NCBI GenBank assembly: GCA_040397785.1 | Contig: JBBAVI010000013.1 | Coordinates: 1-64,000 of the forward strand | Direction of reading: 5' to 3' | DNA: 64,000 nucleotides | Origin: M3007 sp040397785 | Lineage (GTDB): Bacteria > Bacteroidota > Bacteroidia > Chitinophagales > Saprospiraceae | Shown here: positions 43,871 to 51,607 of the stretch, in pieces | How positions within the stretch are numbered: position 1 is the first letter of the stretch | Layout: each line of letters starts with the position of its first letter | The notes under the pieces: generated by a model | The model's database searches: none | What the model was told of the DNA's origin: nothing | Seen by the model: only the letters and a program-made list of their open reading frames with translations | Position numbers and translations under genes: made by a program

Positions 43871-43938
43871 AGCTTCTCCGTGGAACCCTTTTTTCTCCGC
43901 GTAACTCGTACCCCCAAGCTTCTCCGTGGAACCCTTTT
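43871..43938. repeat. Direct repeat in the CTCCGTG-type intergenic element
   Basis: AGCTTCTCCGTGGAACCCTT plus TT (22 nt) occurs at 43871-43892 and again at 43917-43938. The surrounding CTCCGTACCTC, CTCCGCGTAACTC and TTGCACAGAG phrases also occur at 45655-45800 in related form. The two blocks bracket the TIR-FGE gene. Confidence 0.7.
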
Positions 43939-43992
43939 ATTTACAAACAATGCATAGTACTTTTATCCCATAATTAATTGATCACCTATAAA

Positions 43993-45618
43993 ATGCCATT
44001 ACCATACAAGGTTTTTACCATATATGCCCGTGAAGATGCCCAGTATTTAGAAGAACTGCGGGGGCAGTTGCGTCCGCTCGAAAAGGCAGGACGCATTAAG
44101 GTATGGAGCGACCGGGAAATAAACCCGGGCGTGGACTGGGAAAAAGAAATTATACAATATTTAGATACCGCAGATATCATCCTGATTTTGGTGAGTGCCG
44201 CCTATTACAATTCGGTGTACATCCACGAAAAAGAGATCAAATATGCCTTAGCGCGGCACGATAATGGCGAAGCCCGGGTATTGCCCATTATTGTGCGCCC
44301 CTGTTCTTTTGGCGATGACCCCGATATTAGTCGCTTGCAAGTACTGCCCACGGATGGGAAACCGGTTACCGACCGCCGCTCCTGGCCAGAGCGCGATGTA
44401 GCTTGGCTGGATGTAATCGCCGGGGTAAAACGCACCCTTGATTTGATGCAAGATGCAGAAAAACAGGCCGAACAAGCGCGACTCGCCGCAGAACAGCAAA
44501 AAAAATTAGAAGCGGCGCGCAAACAGGAGCAGGAACGACTCGCAAAACAGGCGGAAATTGATGCTTTGGCGCGCTCTGAACGGGAAGCCCAAATACGCGC
44601 CCAGGAAGCAGAACAAGCCCAACAACACAAAATACAGGAAGAAAATTACCGCCGGGCCGACCGCGAAGCCTGGGAATATGCCAGTACACTTGATGAAATT
44701 GCTGCCTTCCAGACCTATTTAACACGGTTCCCACAAGGTGTAATGACCCGCGAGGCAAATAGCCGAATAAAAATGCTGAAAAAGCAAAATATCGCGCCTC
44801 TGCGTTGGCGTCGTTATGCCGCGTATGGCGGGGGTGTGCTGTTTTTGTTTTTAATAATTTGGCAAATAAGTGCCAATTTTAATGTTGATATGTCGAGCGC
44901 TGCATTAATTGCGAAGCCTAATACAAATTTAGAATCAAGTTTTACCTTTAACTACCCGATGGTAGAGATTAAAGGTGGTACATTCCAAATGGGCAGCCCG
45001 GTAAGTGAAAAAGACCGATTTAGTGACGAATGCCAACATAGCGCCACAGTAAGTTCCTTTTATATGGGGAGATACGAAGTGACCCAGGCGCAATATAGAG
45101 CAATCATGATCATGTATAGTAACCCATCCGCTCACGAAGGCTGCGATGAATGTCCGGTTGAAAATGTAAGTTGGGATGATGTCCAAAATTTTATCCAAAA
45201 ACTCAACCAAAAAACAGGTAAAACCTACCGTTTGCCAACCGAAGCGGAATGGGAATACGCTGCTCGGGGTGGCAATAAAAGTAAATCCTATAAGTATGCT
45301 GGCGGCAATAGTCTTGCCGGTATTGCCTGGTATGATGGCAATTCGGGCAAGAAAACCCGCCCGGTAGGCAAAAAAGCGCCCAATGAACTGGGTTTGCATG
45401 ATATGAGTGGCAATGTATGGGAATTGTGTGGCGATTATTATAAGGCTTACCCAAATTGTAAGGGTAGCGTGGAGGATGGTCTGTTTCGCGTTATCCGCGG
45501 CGGTGGTTGGGACTTCTCTGCCGATGAGTGCCGTGCCGCTACCCGCTTCTACTATGAAGAGAATGCAGGTCTCGACGATGATCTTGGCTTCCGCCTCGTC
45601 TCCGTTTCCTTGCAGTGA
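43993..45618 (+). CDS. TIR domain - coiled coil - membrane helix - FGE/SUMF1 (C-type-lectin fold) protein
   Basis: The start is the ATG at 43993 (MPLPYKVFTIYAREDAQYL); a TTG 15 bp earlier is less likely. The 541-residue protein has an N-terminal TIR domain (about 3-150; KVWSDREINPGVDWEKEIIQ, ADIILILVSAAYYNSVY, with EKEIKYA at the helix expected to hold the catalytic Glu of TIR NADases). A charged coiled coil (150-220), a TPR-like helix pair, one membrane helix (276-292) and a formylglycine-generating-enzyme/SUMF1 domain follow (322-541; MVEIKGGTFQMGSP, YRLPTEAEWEYAARGG, DMSGNVWEL, VIRGGGWDF). The C-terminal 40 residues have the codon pattern of a retroelement-diversified region. TIR inside and FGE outside suggests a ligand sensor or defence/recognition receptor (inference). 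Confidence 0.9.
   Translation: MPLPYKVFTIYAREDAQYLEELRGQLRPLEKAGRIKVWSDREINPGVDWEKEIIQYLDTADIILILVSAAYYNSVYIHEKEIKYALARHDNGEARVLPIIVRPCSFGDDPDISRLQVLPTDGKPVTDRRSWPERDVAWLDVIAGVKRTLDLMQDAEKQAEQARLAAEQQKKLEAARKQEQERLAKQAEIDALARSEREAQIRAQEAEQAQQHKIQEENYRRADREAWEYASTLDEIAAFQTYLTRFPQGVMTREANSRIKMLKKQNIAPLRWRRYAAYGGGVLFLFLIIWQISANFNVDMSSAALIAKPNTNLESSFTFNYPMVEIKGGTFQMGSPVSEKDRFSDECQHSATVSSFYMGRYEVTQAQYRAIMIMYSNPSAHEGCDECPVENVSWDDVQNFIQKLNQKTGKTYRLPTEAEWEYAARGGNKSKSYKYAGGNSLAGIAWYDGNSGKKTRPVGKKAPNELGLHDMSGNVWELCGDYYKAYPNCKGSVEDGLFRVIRGGGWDFSADECRAATRFYYEENAGLDDDLGFRLVSVSLQ
45488..45618 (+). other. Candidate diversity-generating-retroelement variable region
   Basis: The FGE 3' end reads RVIRGGGWDFSADECRAAT, RFYYEENAGLDDD, LGFRLVS. 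Positions that are usually Asn (AAC/AAT) in template repeats are here GAC, TTC, TCT, GAG, ACC, TTC, TAC, TAT, GAC, GAT, GAT, while the invariant frame (GGCGG..TGG, TGCCGTGCCGCT, CGC, GGCTTCCGCCTCGTC) is kept. The GC-rich end GGCTTCCGCCTCGTCTCC is where an initiation-of-homing site is normally found. No template repeat or reverse transcriptase is present in the window. Confidence 0.5.
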
Positions 45619-45654
45619 GATGGTTTGTTATCTGTGCGCTTCGTTGAGTTGGGG

Positions 45655-45800
45655 CCTTAGAGAATTCCACAGAGATTCGCGGAGAGACGGAGTTGCACAG
45701 AGAAAAAAGGGGGCCACAGAAGCACAGATGGACGGAGGTATACTGTGAGAAAAAACTCCGTGAATCTCCGTACCTCCGCGTAACTCCGTGGCCCCCTTTA
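45655..45800. repeat. CTCCGTG/CACAGAG intergenic repeat with inverted halves
   Basis: The stretch from CCACAGAGATTCGCGGAGAG to CTCCGCGTAACTCCGTGG contains inverted phrases (GGGGGCCAC/GTGGCCCCC, CGGAG/CTCCG, CACAGAG/CTCCGTG). It can fold on itself and separates the convergent TIR-FGE and AraC genes. It resembles the element at 43840-43938. Confidence 0.65.
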
Positions 45801-45802
45801 CT

Positions 45803-46780
45803 CTATACACCCACCCCCCGATTAAACTTATTCCGATATTCCAAAGGCGTAATCCCCGTCACTTTTTTAAAAACCTCCCGGAAAGCCTTGGAATCGGTAT
45901 AACCCACCTCAAACATCACGTCGTTTACCTGCTTTCGGGTGTTTTCCAGGCTGCGTTTGGCTGCTTCTATTTTTACCCTTTGAATATATTCCACCACGGT
46001 ATTACGGGTGGCTTTTTTAAAACGCCGTTCAAAACTCCGGCGCCCTACTGCCACTAAATCCGCCAATTCTTCCACCGAAATTTTTTCCTGAAATTGCTGC
46101 TCAATATATTCCTGGGCTGTTTTTATGGCCGTATCATCATGGTCTTTTTGGCCCTGAAACAGGATAAATGCCGATTGGCTACTACGATCAATATCCAGGG
46201 CAAAATATTTGGAGGCTAAAATGGCCATTTCCCGATTGGTGTATTTCTCCACCAAATACAGCAGCAAATTCCAATACGAACTCGCGCCCCCACTCGAATA
46301 AATCCCTTGCTCCTCGGTAATAATGGTGCCATCCTGCAAATCTACTTCTGGAAACATTTGCCGAAATTCGCGCGCAAACAACCAATGGGTAGAGCATTGT
46401 TTTCCATTTAACAAGCCCGTTTCGGCCAGCAAAAAGGCGCCCACACAAAGGGAGGCCAATTCAGCGCCATCCGTATGTTGTTGTATCATCCAGGGCACAA
46501 AAGGCCGATTTAGTTCGAGGGCCGTTTTCATATCGCCACTCAACGCTGGAATAAAGATCAAGTCGAATTTTTCAGCCGAATCCAGCAGCAAATCGGGATG
46601 GATGGAAAACAAGCCATCGTTCAGCGGCACCGTAGCGCGCAGTCCAACCAATTGAATATCAAACAAAGGATGTTCACCGCGGCTGCTTAAAAACTGGTTA
46701 ACAGCGCTTAACATGTAACGCGGATCGGCAATGGCTGCTACGATGGCAGTTTCGGGTACGAGAATTGCTACCTTTTTCAT
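45803..46780 (-). CDS. GlxA-like AraC-family transcriptional regulator with DJ-1/PfpI domain
   Basis: The start is ATG 46780 (MKKVAILVPETAIVAAIADP); the longer frame runs through the promoter. The 325-residue regulator has an N-terminal DJ-1/PfpI class I amidotransferase-like domain (about 1-190; LASLCVGAFLLAETGLLNGK with the elbow Cys, CSTHW). The C-terminal AraC HTH pair follows (ISVEELADLVAVGRRSFERR; VNDVMFEVGYTDSKAFREVF). This is the GlxA architecture. The DoxX-like gene is divergent, and a two-copy 11-nt direct repeat in the shared upstream region is a likely binding site. It probably controls itself and/or the DoxX-like gene. Confidence 0.9.
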   Translation of the reverse strand: MKKVAILVPETAIVAAIADPRYMLSAVNQFLSSRGEHPLFDIQLVGLRATVPLNDGLFSIHPDLLLDSAEKFDLIFIPALSGDMKTALELNRPFVPWMIQQHTDGAELASLCVGAFLLAETGLLNGKQCSTHWLFAREFRQMFPEVDLQDGTIITEEQGIYSSGGASSYWNLLLYLVEKYTNREMAILASKYFALDIDRSSQSAFILFQGQKDHDDTAIKTAQEYIEQQFQEKISVEELADLVAVGRRSFERRFKKATRNTVVEYIQRVKIEAAKRSLENTRKQVNDVMFEVGYTDSKAFREVFKKVTGITPLEYRNKFNRGVGV

Positions 46781-46784
46781 GCTG

Positions 46785-46834
46785 TAAAGATAAACAAAAA
46801 GTTTTGTCGCAAAAGGCCATTTATTTTGTCGCAA
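46785..46834 (-). promoter_or_regulatory. AraC-gene promoter with 22-nt-spaced operator repeats
   Basis: TTTTGTCGCAA occurs exactly at 46802-46812 and 46824-46834, 22 nt apart, which is two helical turns. On the minus strand TATCTTTA (46785-46792, one mismatch from TAnnTTTG) lies 5 bp before the regulator's ATG, so the repeats cover the -33 region. AraC proteins typically bind direct repeats of this spacing. Confidence 0.6.
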
Positions 46835-46863
46835 TTGCCATGCAATACTAAAAAAGATGATTT

Positions 46864-46871
46864 TACCTTTG
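46864..46871 (+). promoter_or_regulatory. -7 box for the DoxX-like gene
   Basis: TACCTTTG matches TAnnTTTG exactly, 60 bp before the ATG at 46932 and about 30 bp downstream of the TTTTGTCGCAA repeats. A TTG at 46835-46837 is 26 nt upstream. Confidence 0.5.
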
Positions 46872-46931
46872 TGGCATTAAAAACACTGCATTTATAACAC
46901 AAATCATTTCATACACCTAACCTATCCTGTC

Positions 46932-47297
46932 ATGCAATCAACAAAAATCGCTTACTGGTTGGCTACCGGCCTGTTTTTCCTCCTGGAAGGCGTCATGCCC
47001 GCGCTTACTTCCAACACCGAAATGGCCATTGAAGGTATTCGCCATCTGGGGTATCCCGATTATTTCCGCACGCTGCTGACCATTTTTAAGGTGTGTGGCA
47101 GCTTAGCCCTCCTCATTCCGATGGTTCCTGCCCGACTTAAAGAATGGGCTTATGCGGGATTTACCTTTAATATCATTGCTGCAACGTATTCCCATGTTTC
47201 GGTGGATGGGTTCCAGCCGATGTCCTTTGCACCGCTGGTGGCTGCGGTGATCTTGGGGGTTTCGTATTTTGCGTATCACCGGTTGTATCGGTCGTAG
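46932..47297 (+). CDS. DoxX-like membrane protein
   Basis: This 121-residue integral membrane protein of the DoxX-like family has four predicted helices: ~8-24, 45-64, 72-88 and 95-115. The sequence LLEGVMPALTSNTEMAIEGI...GYPDYFRTLLTIFKVCGSLALLIP is typical of the short DoxX-like subgroup found beside AraC regulators. The biochemical role is not established for this subgroup. It is divergent from the GlxA-like regulator, probably its target, and convergent with the LLM flavoenzyme with only 14 bp between the stops. Confidence 0.85.
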   Translation: MQSTKIAYWLATGLFFLLEGVMPALTSNTEMAIEGIRHLGYPDYFRTLLTIFKVCGSLALLIPMVPARLKEWAYAGFTFNIIAATYSHVSVDGFQPMSFAPLVAAVILGVSYFAYHRLYRS

Positions 47298-47311
47298 GGA
47301 ACGGTTGCGAC

Positions 47312-48337
47312 CTATTGCTGCCGCACCAACGGAATCACCTTAGACCCAATCAACTCAATCGATTTCATCAATTGATCATGTTTCGTACTCGCGGTGTCCA
47401 TTTGAAAGGAAACCCGCGCTAGTCCGCCTAATGCTTCGCTGTGCCGGATGATCTTTTCGGCCACCTCTTGCGGGCTACCTACCATAAATGCACCCAATTC
47501 ACCCGCCTGGGCGTCAAAACGGGGGCGGGTGACGGGCGGAAACCCGCGCTCTTGTGCAATGGCACCTGACATGGAGATTTTATACCCTTCATACATTTCA
47601 TCTTTCGCCTGTTGCGTCGTTTCGGCTACATAACCGAACGCATGCATGCCCACGATCAGGCTTTCAGGCGCGTGTCCTGCCCGTGCGCCCGCCTCGCGGT
47701 AAAGATCCACCAAAGGCCGGAACCGATGCGTTTCGCCGCCGATGATGGCTACCATCAAAGGAATTCCCATCACGCCAGCGCGGATAAACGATTCAGGCGT
47801 GCCACCCACGCCCAGCCAAATGGGCAGTTTTTGTTGCGCTGGCCGCGGGTAAATGGCCTGGTCGTGCAACGCAGGCCGGAATTTTCCGCTCCAGGTAACC
47901 GATTCATTATCGCGGATTTTTAATAGTAATTTCAGCTTTTCAGAAAAAAGGGCGTCATAATCGTGCAAATTAAGGCCAAACAAAGGATAAGCCTCCACAA
48001 AAGAACCCCGGCCCGCCACAATTTCGGCCCGGCCTTTGGATAATAAATCCAGGGTAGCAAAATTTTGAAAAACCCGCACCGGATCGTCGGCACTCAGCAC
48101 CGTAACCGCGCTGGTGAGCCGAATTCGTTGTGTACGCGCAGCCGCAGCCGCCAGGATCATGGTTGGCGCTGAATCCAGGAACTCTTTGCGGTGGTGTTCG
48201 CCGATGCCGAATACATCCAGCCCCATTTTATCGGCAAATTCTATACGATCGAGCAGCAAGGCCAGTGCGTCCTGGCTGTTTAAATGGGTCGTGGTGGCAT
48301 CAAAATTGGCGGCAAAACTGTCTATCCCGATTTCCAT
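47312..48337 (-). CDS. LLM-class flavin-dependent oxidoreductase
   Basis: This 341-residue bacterial-luciferase-like flavin monooxygenase fold covers the whole chain (MEIGIDSFAANFDATTTHLN; DRIEFADKMGLDVFGIGEHH; RIRLTSAVTVLSADDPVRVF; GRAEIVAGRGSFVEAYPLFG; PIWLGVGGTPESFIRAGVMG). It belongs to the subgroup that uses FMN or F420 and acts on an unknown small substrate. It is the third gene of a minus-strand set with the GNAT and HExxH genes (gaps of 27 and 29 bp), so cotranscription is likely. Confidence 0.92.
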   Translation of the reverse strand: MEIGIDSFAANFDATTTHLNSQDALALLLDRIEFADKMGLDVFGIGEHHRKEFLDSAPTMILAAAAARTQRIRLTSAVTVLSADDPVRVFQNFATLDLLSKGRAEIVAGRGSFVEAYPLFGLNLHDYDALFSEKLKLLLKIRDNESVTWSGKFRPALHDQAIYPRPAQQKLPIWLGVGGTPESFIRAGVMGIPLMVAIIGGETHRFRPLVDLYREAGARAGHAPESLIVGMHAFGYVAETTQQAKDEMYEGYKISMSGAIAQERGFPPVTRPRFDAQAGELGAFMVGSPQEVAEKIIRHSEALGGLARVSFQMDTASTKHDQLMKSIELIGSKVIPLVRQQ

Positions 48338-48366
48338 GGGTGGTGCAGATTGTGGTTAAAATACAA

Positions 48367-49668
48367 TTATTGGGTTGAAAACTCCACAATATAGGGCTTT
48401 AATGGAATTGCTTTGCTGGTCCTGAAACTTTGCTCAATTACAAATTGGTAAGTTTGATTCGGCTTCAACTGAACCTCATACGCGATTGATTTACCGTTAT
48501 CAGCAAATTTTGCGGAAAGAATGTCTGGGAAATAATCTTTTCCCAATTTTCCATAGTCTGTTGAACGAAACCTTGTATCCATGGCTTCAGAAAACGCGAT
48601 GGTAATTTGTTGGGTTAGGGCGCTTACTTTTTTACTGCCATTTTTAAATTCTTTAATACCAGTCACATACGGACGCGATTTTTCAAACCGCTGTTTTAGC
48701 ACTTTTAGCGGTTTTGAGCAATATCCAGACTGATCCACCAATGCTTCCACTTGCAACGGTTGATTGAAATCCAGTTCTATTAATGTTTTGATTGCTAAGG
48801 TTTTATCCTGGGCTTTGGTATAATATTGTTCGGCAATGGCATAGCCAACATAATATCCCAAATCACGCACCTTAAATTCGTTTTCAAAATTATTCCAAAT
48901 CCAGTTATACGCCCAGGGTGAAAACATTTCCTGTTCAAATGCTTCCCGAACCCGGTGTGTGTTGTTTTTGCCAAAATTTATAGCAGGTGTAGGGGACGAT
49001 TTTCCCAAAGCAAGTGTTGGCACAAACTCTGCGATGCCTTCAAACAAACTTTGGGACAACAAATCATAACCACCTTCTGTATTTTGTTGAATATGAATGT
49101 ATTCATGTATATTAAGAAAGACAATGTCGTTGATGGGGTTGCTTTCGAAATAAGGTTTTAAGTGACTAAAATCTACCGTAAATTCACTGGTATTTGTATG
49201 CGCATCCGCCGTAGCAAGTTCGCTACCGATCAATAATTGTTTATTCAGGGCCGTACCCGGGGTTCTCAAAGCCCCAATCGTAAAATAAATATTGGTTGGT
49301 TTTAGGTCCGGATAAATCATTTTTAGTTTTTCAACCCCTTGCTCGATGGCTGTTGCAAAGTCTTTTGACTTTAGCGTATTCTTCCGGATAGACGACCAAA
49401 ATAATGGATACTTATGGATTGCGGTCAGATATTCATGCGGGGTATATCTACGTGCCTGCATGATTAAGGGCAATCCTTCCGATCCTTTTTCAAAGAAAAG
49501 TTTATCGAGATATTCCAGTTGCAAGCTTGTATCGCTGGTAGTTTGTATTTTATCGTAGGCTTCCCAAAAATGGTCAATATCGGATGTGATAATAAAGCGG
49601 TTGTTGCTTTGCGAAAGTGCACATGTTAGGTTAAATATCAGGAAAAGGGCTGTGCTTAGGTATTTCAT
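48367..49668 (-). CDS. Secreted HExxH metallopeptidase-like protein
   Basis: The 433-residue protein starts with a signal peptide (MKYLSTALFLIFNLTCALSQ). A zinc-protease motif HEYIHIQQN lies near residue 192, followed about 20 residues later by LFEGIAEFV, whose Glu is a likely third ligand; this is the gluzincin pattern of the DUF2268/GldB-like family. The C-terminal ~100 residues look like an Ig-like beta-sandwich (KKVSALTQQITIAFSEAMDT...YQFVIEQSFRT) of the type found after such domains. No T9SS signal is seen. Periplasmic or lipid-free exported location is inferred; the substrate is unknown. Confidence 0.8.
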   Translation of the reverse strand: MKYLSTALFLIFNLTCALSQSNNRFIITSDIDHFWEAYDKIQTTSDTSLQLEYLDKLFFEKGSEGLPLIMQARRYTPHEYLTAIHKYPLFWSSIRKNTLKSKDFATAIEQGVEKLKMIYPDLKPTNIYFTIGALRTPGTALNKQLLIGSELATADAHTNTSEFTVDFSHLKPYFESNPINDIVFLNIHEYIHIQQNTEGGYDLLSQSLFEGIAEFVPTLALGKSSPTPAINFGKNNTHRVREAFEQEMFSPWAYNWIWNNFENEFKVRDLGYYVGYAIAEQYYTKAQDKTLAIKTLIELDFNQPLQVEALVDQSGYCSKPLKVLKQRFEKSRPYVTGIKEFKNGSKKVSALTQQITIAFSEAMDTRFRSTDYGKLGKDYFPDILSAKFADNGKSIAYEVQLKPNQTYQFVIEQSFRTSKAIPLKPYIVEFSTQ

Positions 49669-49695
49669 GTTGCTGTTTTAGGTGCGGTATGTGTT

Positions 49696-50163
49696 TTAAT
49701 TCAATTTTTTCCAATAAACCACCTTGTCATCACCGTCCTTCCAAAAGTCCCGAATCACGGCTTCCTTGTTATATTGTAAATTTTCATAAAACTTTCTTGT
49801 ACCCTGAAATTCATCTGATCCTGAAGTTTCAACGATCAATATACGATGCCCTAGCGCTTTTAATTGGCCTTCAAGGTAGGCCATCATTTTATGCCCAACC
49901 CCTTTTCCTTGAAAATCGCTTTGTACGCCAATGGCATACAAATTAAATGTTCCCTCCGTAAGTTTCTCCGGAGCGCAATAACCAATGGAGATCGGAGTAT
50001 CGTCGTTTGTTGCCGTAAACCAAATATCCTGGGTTTCCTGGTTTTCGAAATAGTCTGCAATCAAGTCTTCCAGCATTTCTGAAGGAAATAATTCAATGGA
50101 GTCTAAAACGCTTTTAAGGTGATGAAGGTCGTCTTTTTGTACTTTTCTAATGGGTGTATTCAT
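49696..50163 (-). CDS. GNAT-family N-acetyltransferase
   Basis: This 155-residue protein has the GNAT fold: the N-terminal MNTPIRKVQKDDLHHLKSVL, the acetyl-CoA-binding loop LYAIGVQSDFQGKGVGHKMM (Q/RxxGxG/A form) and a final RILIVETSGSDEFQGTRKFY...GYNKEA-like strand-helix. The acceptor substrate cannot be predicted. It is first in the minus-strand trio with the HExxH and LLM genes and is divergent from the VOC gene. Confidence 0.9.
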   Translation of the reverse strand: MNTPIRKVQKDDLHHLKSVLDSIELFPSEMLEDLIADYFENQETQDIWFTATNDDTPISIGYCAPEKLTEGTFNLYAIGVQSDFQGKGVGHKMMAYLEGQLKALGHRILIVETSGSDEFQGTRKFYENLQYNKEAVIRDFWKDGDDKVVYWKKLN

Positions 50164-50266
50164 TTCATAATATTTTTAGAACAAAGGTATGGACCATATT
50201 CTATTTTAGGCTTTTAATCTTTTAGCATGCCATTTCAACAAACTTTCCGTGCATATTTTCTCCACT

Positions 50267-50310
50267 GTAACCTCGGTAACATCCGGCGCAAATCCCTGCC
50301 CATACTTTTG
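50267..50310 (+). promoter_or_regulatory. VOC-gene promoter with GTAAC-N4-GTAAC direct repeat
   Basis: GTAAC at 50267-50271 and 50276-50280 (9-bp period) is followed after exactly 22 nt by TACTTTTG (50303-50310), a perfect -7 box. The same arrangement occurs upstream of the YHS gene. The leader to ATG 50407 would be about 90 nt. Confidence 0.6.
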
Positions 50311-50406
50311 TCCCAGCTTATTACAAGGAGGAAAACCCTGCATAAGTCTAAGTATTTCAAGGTCCACACCGGATCATTCTTTAACCTGAATTTACACTTT
50401 AACAGG

Positions 50407-51435
50407 ATGAAACCATTAGCGCTTTCAGCAATACTATTGCTGCTTTTTTACCATTCTACCTTGGGCTATTCCCAAAAAGTCACGGACGTCTCTGCGGTGA
50501 GCATTACCGTTGGCGACCTCGATCGCGAAGTTGATTTTTTTGTACAAATCCTTGATTTTAAAAAAATTAAAGTAGAAACAAAAAAAGGCGCAGCGGTGGC
50601 AAAACTGTTTGGATTGACTGAAAAAACGGCCTCTGTTCGGATTGCTACCCTGCAACTTGGTAAAGAACAGATTCAGTTGATGGACTTTGACGGAACAAGC
50701 GAAGGAAGGCCCGTTCCTGCCGACACGCGTAGCAACGATTTGTGGTTTCAGCATCTTGCAATTGTGGTAGCGGATATGGATTCGGCTTATCAAAAACTGT
50801 TGCGCAATCAGGTGCAGCACGTTTCTACTTTTCCGGAAACGCTGCCGGATTATTTACCGAATGCAGCCGGTATTCGGGCTTTTTATTTTCGCGATCCGGA
50901 AGGACACAACCTCGAACTAATCTGGTTTCCGCCTGGTAAAGGCAATGTAAAATGGCAGACGCAAAACAAGAACGGGCAAGCAGGCGTGTTTTTAGGGATT
51001 GACCATACCGCGATTGCTATTGCTGACACCAAGCAGAGCATGGCTTTTTACCGCGATGCTTTGGGATTGGACTGGGGCGGGCATTCAGAAAATTATGGCC
51101 CGGAACAGGAACATCTGAACCAGGTATTTGGTGCGCGGCTCGACATTAATGGATTGCATGCAGCGACAGGTTTTGGCGTAGAATTTCTGCGATATATTGC
51201 CCCTCCAGGGGGTAGAATCATCCCAACGGATAGCCGTACGACCGACTTATGGCACTATCATACCGAATTGTTGGTAGATGATTTGCCTGCCGTACTTCAA
51301 AAAATGGAAAAACAAGGGTATTCCAAAGGTTATGCCACGGTGGTTTCTTTGGATTCGGTCGATTGCATAATGCTCCGGGATCCCGACGGGCATGCATTGC
51401 TTTTAAAAGGTGCTAAGCGCAGCAGCAAAAATTGA
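50407..51435 (+). CDS. Secreted VOC-family protein with two glyoxalase-like domains
   Basis: The start is ATG 50407 (MKPLALSAILLLLFYHSTLG), a signal peptide; the frame upstream is not protein-like and contains the promoter. The 342-residue product carries two vicinal-oxygen-chelate domains: about 25-175 (VSAVSITVGDLDREVDFFVQ ... FRDPEGHNLELIWF) and 190-335 (IDHTAIAIADTKQSMAFYRD ... LRDPDGHALLL). Both keep the His/Glu metal positions of glyoxalase/dioxygenase-type enzymes. Export of a VOC protein is unusual but occurs in Bacteroidota. It is the first of four exported-protein genes in a row. Confidence 0.88.
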   Translation: MKPLALSAILLLLFYHSTLGYSQKVTDVSAVSITVGDLDREVDFFVQILDFKKIKVETKKGAAVAKLFGLTEKTASVRIATLQLGKEQIQLMDFDGTSEGRPVPADTRSNDLWFQHLAIVVADMDSAYQKLLRNQVQHVSTFPETLPDYLPNAAGIRAFYFRDPEGHNLELIWFPPGKGNVKWQTQNKNGQAGVFLGIDHTAIAIADTKQSMAFYRDALGLDWGGHSENYGPEQEHLNQVFGARLDINGLHAATGFGVEFLRYIAPPGGRIIPTDSRTTDLWHYHTELLVDDLPAVLQKMEKQGYSKGYATVVSLDSVDCIMLRDPDGHALLLKGAKRSSKN

Positions 51436-51514
51436 GCATTGTACCAGAAAGGATGTCTTTTCCGCCTTAGTGGAAAAATTTATTTGTCCTCGTTTTTTTA
51501 CTTTTTTCTTTAAT

Positions 51515-51558
51515 GTAACGTGGGTAACGTACCACCAAAAAGCGTTCCCAGACCTTTG
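51515..51558 (+). promoter_or_regulatory. YHS-gene promoter with GTAAC-N4-GTAAC direct repeat
   Basis: GTAAC at 51515-51519 and 51524-51528 (9-bp period) is followed after exactly 22 nt by GACCTTTG (51551-51558), one mismatch from TAnnTTTG. Geometry is identical to that at 50267-50310. The ATG at 51608 is 50 bp downstream. Confidence 0.6.
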
Positions 51559-51607
51559 TGCCAATAAGTTCAAATCACATTTTTCAAGCACACCAACACA
51601 AAAAAAC

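Noticed and set aside
45619..45802. Template repeat or reverse transcriptase next to the candidate variable region
   Set aside because: I looked downstream and through the other ORFs; no near-copy of the variable region and no reverse-transcriptase motif was found in the window.
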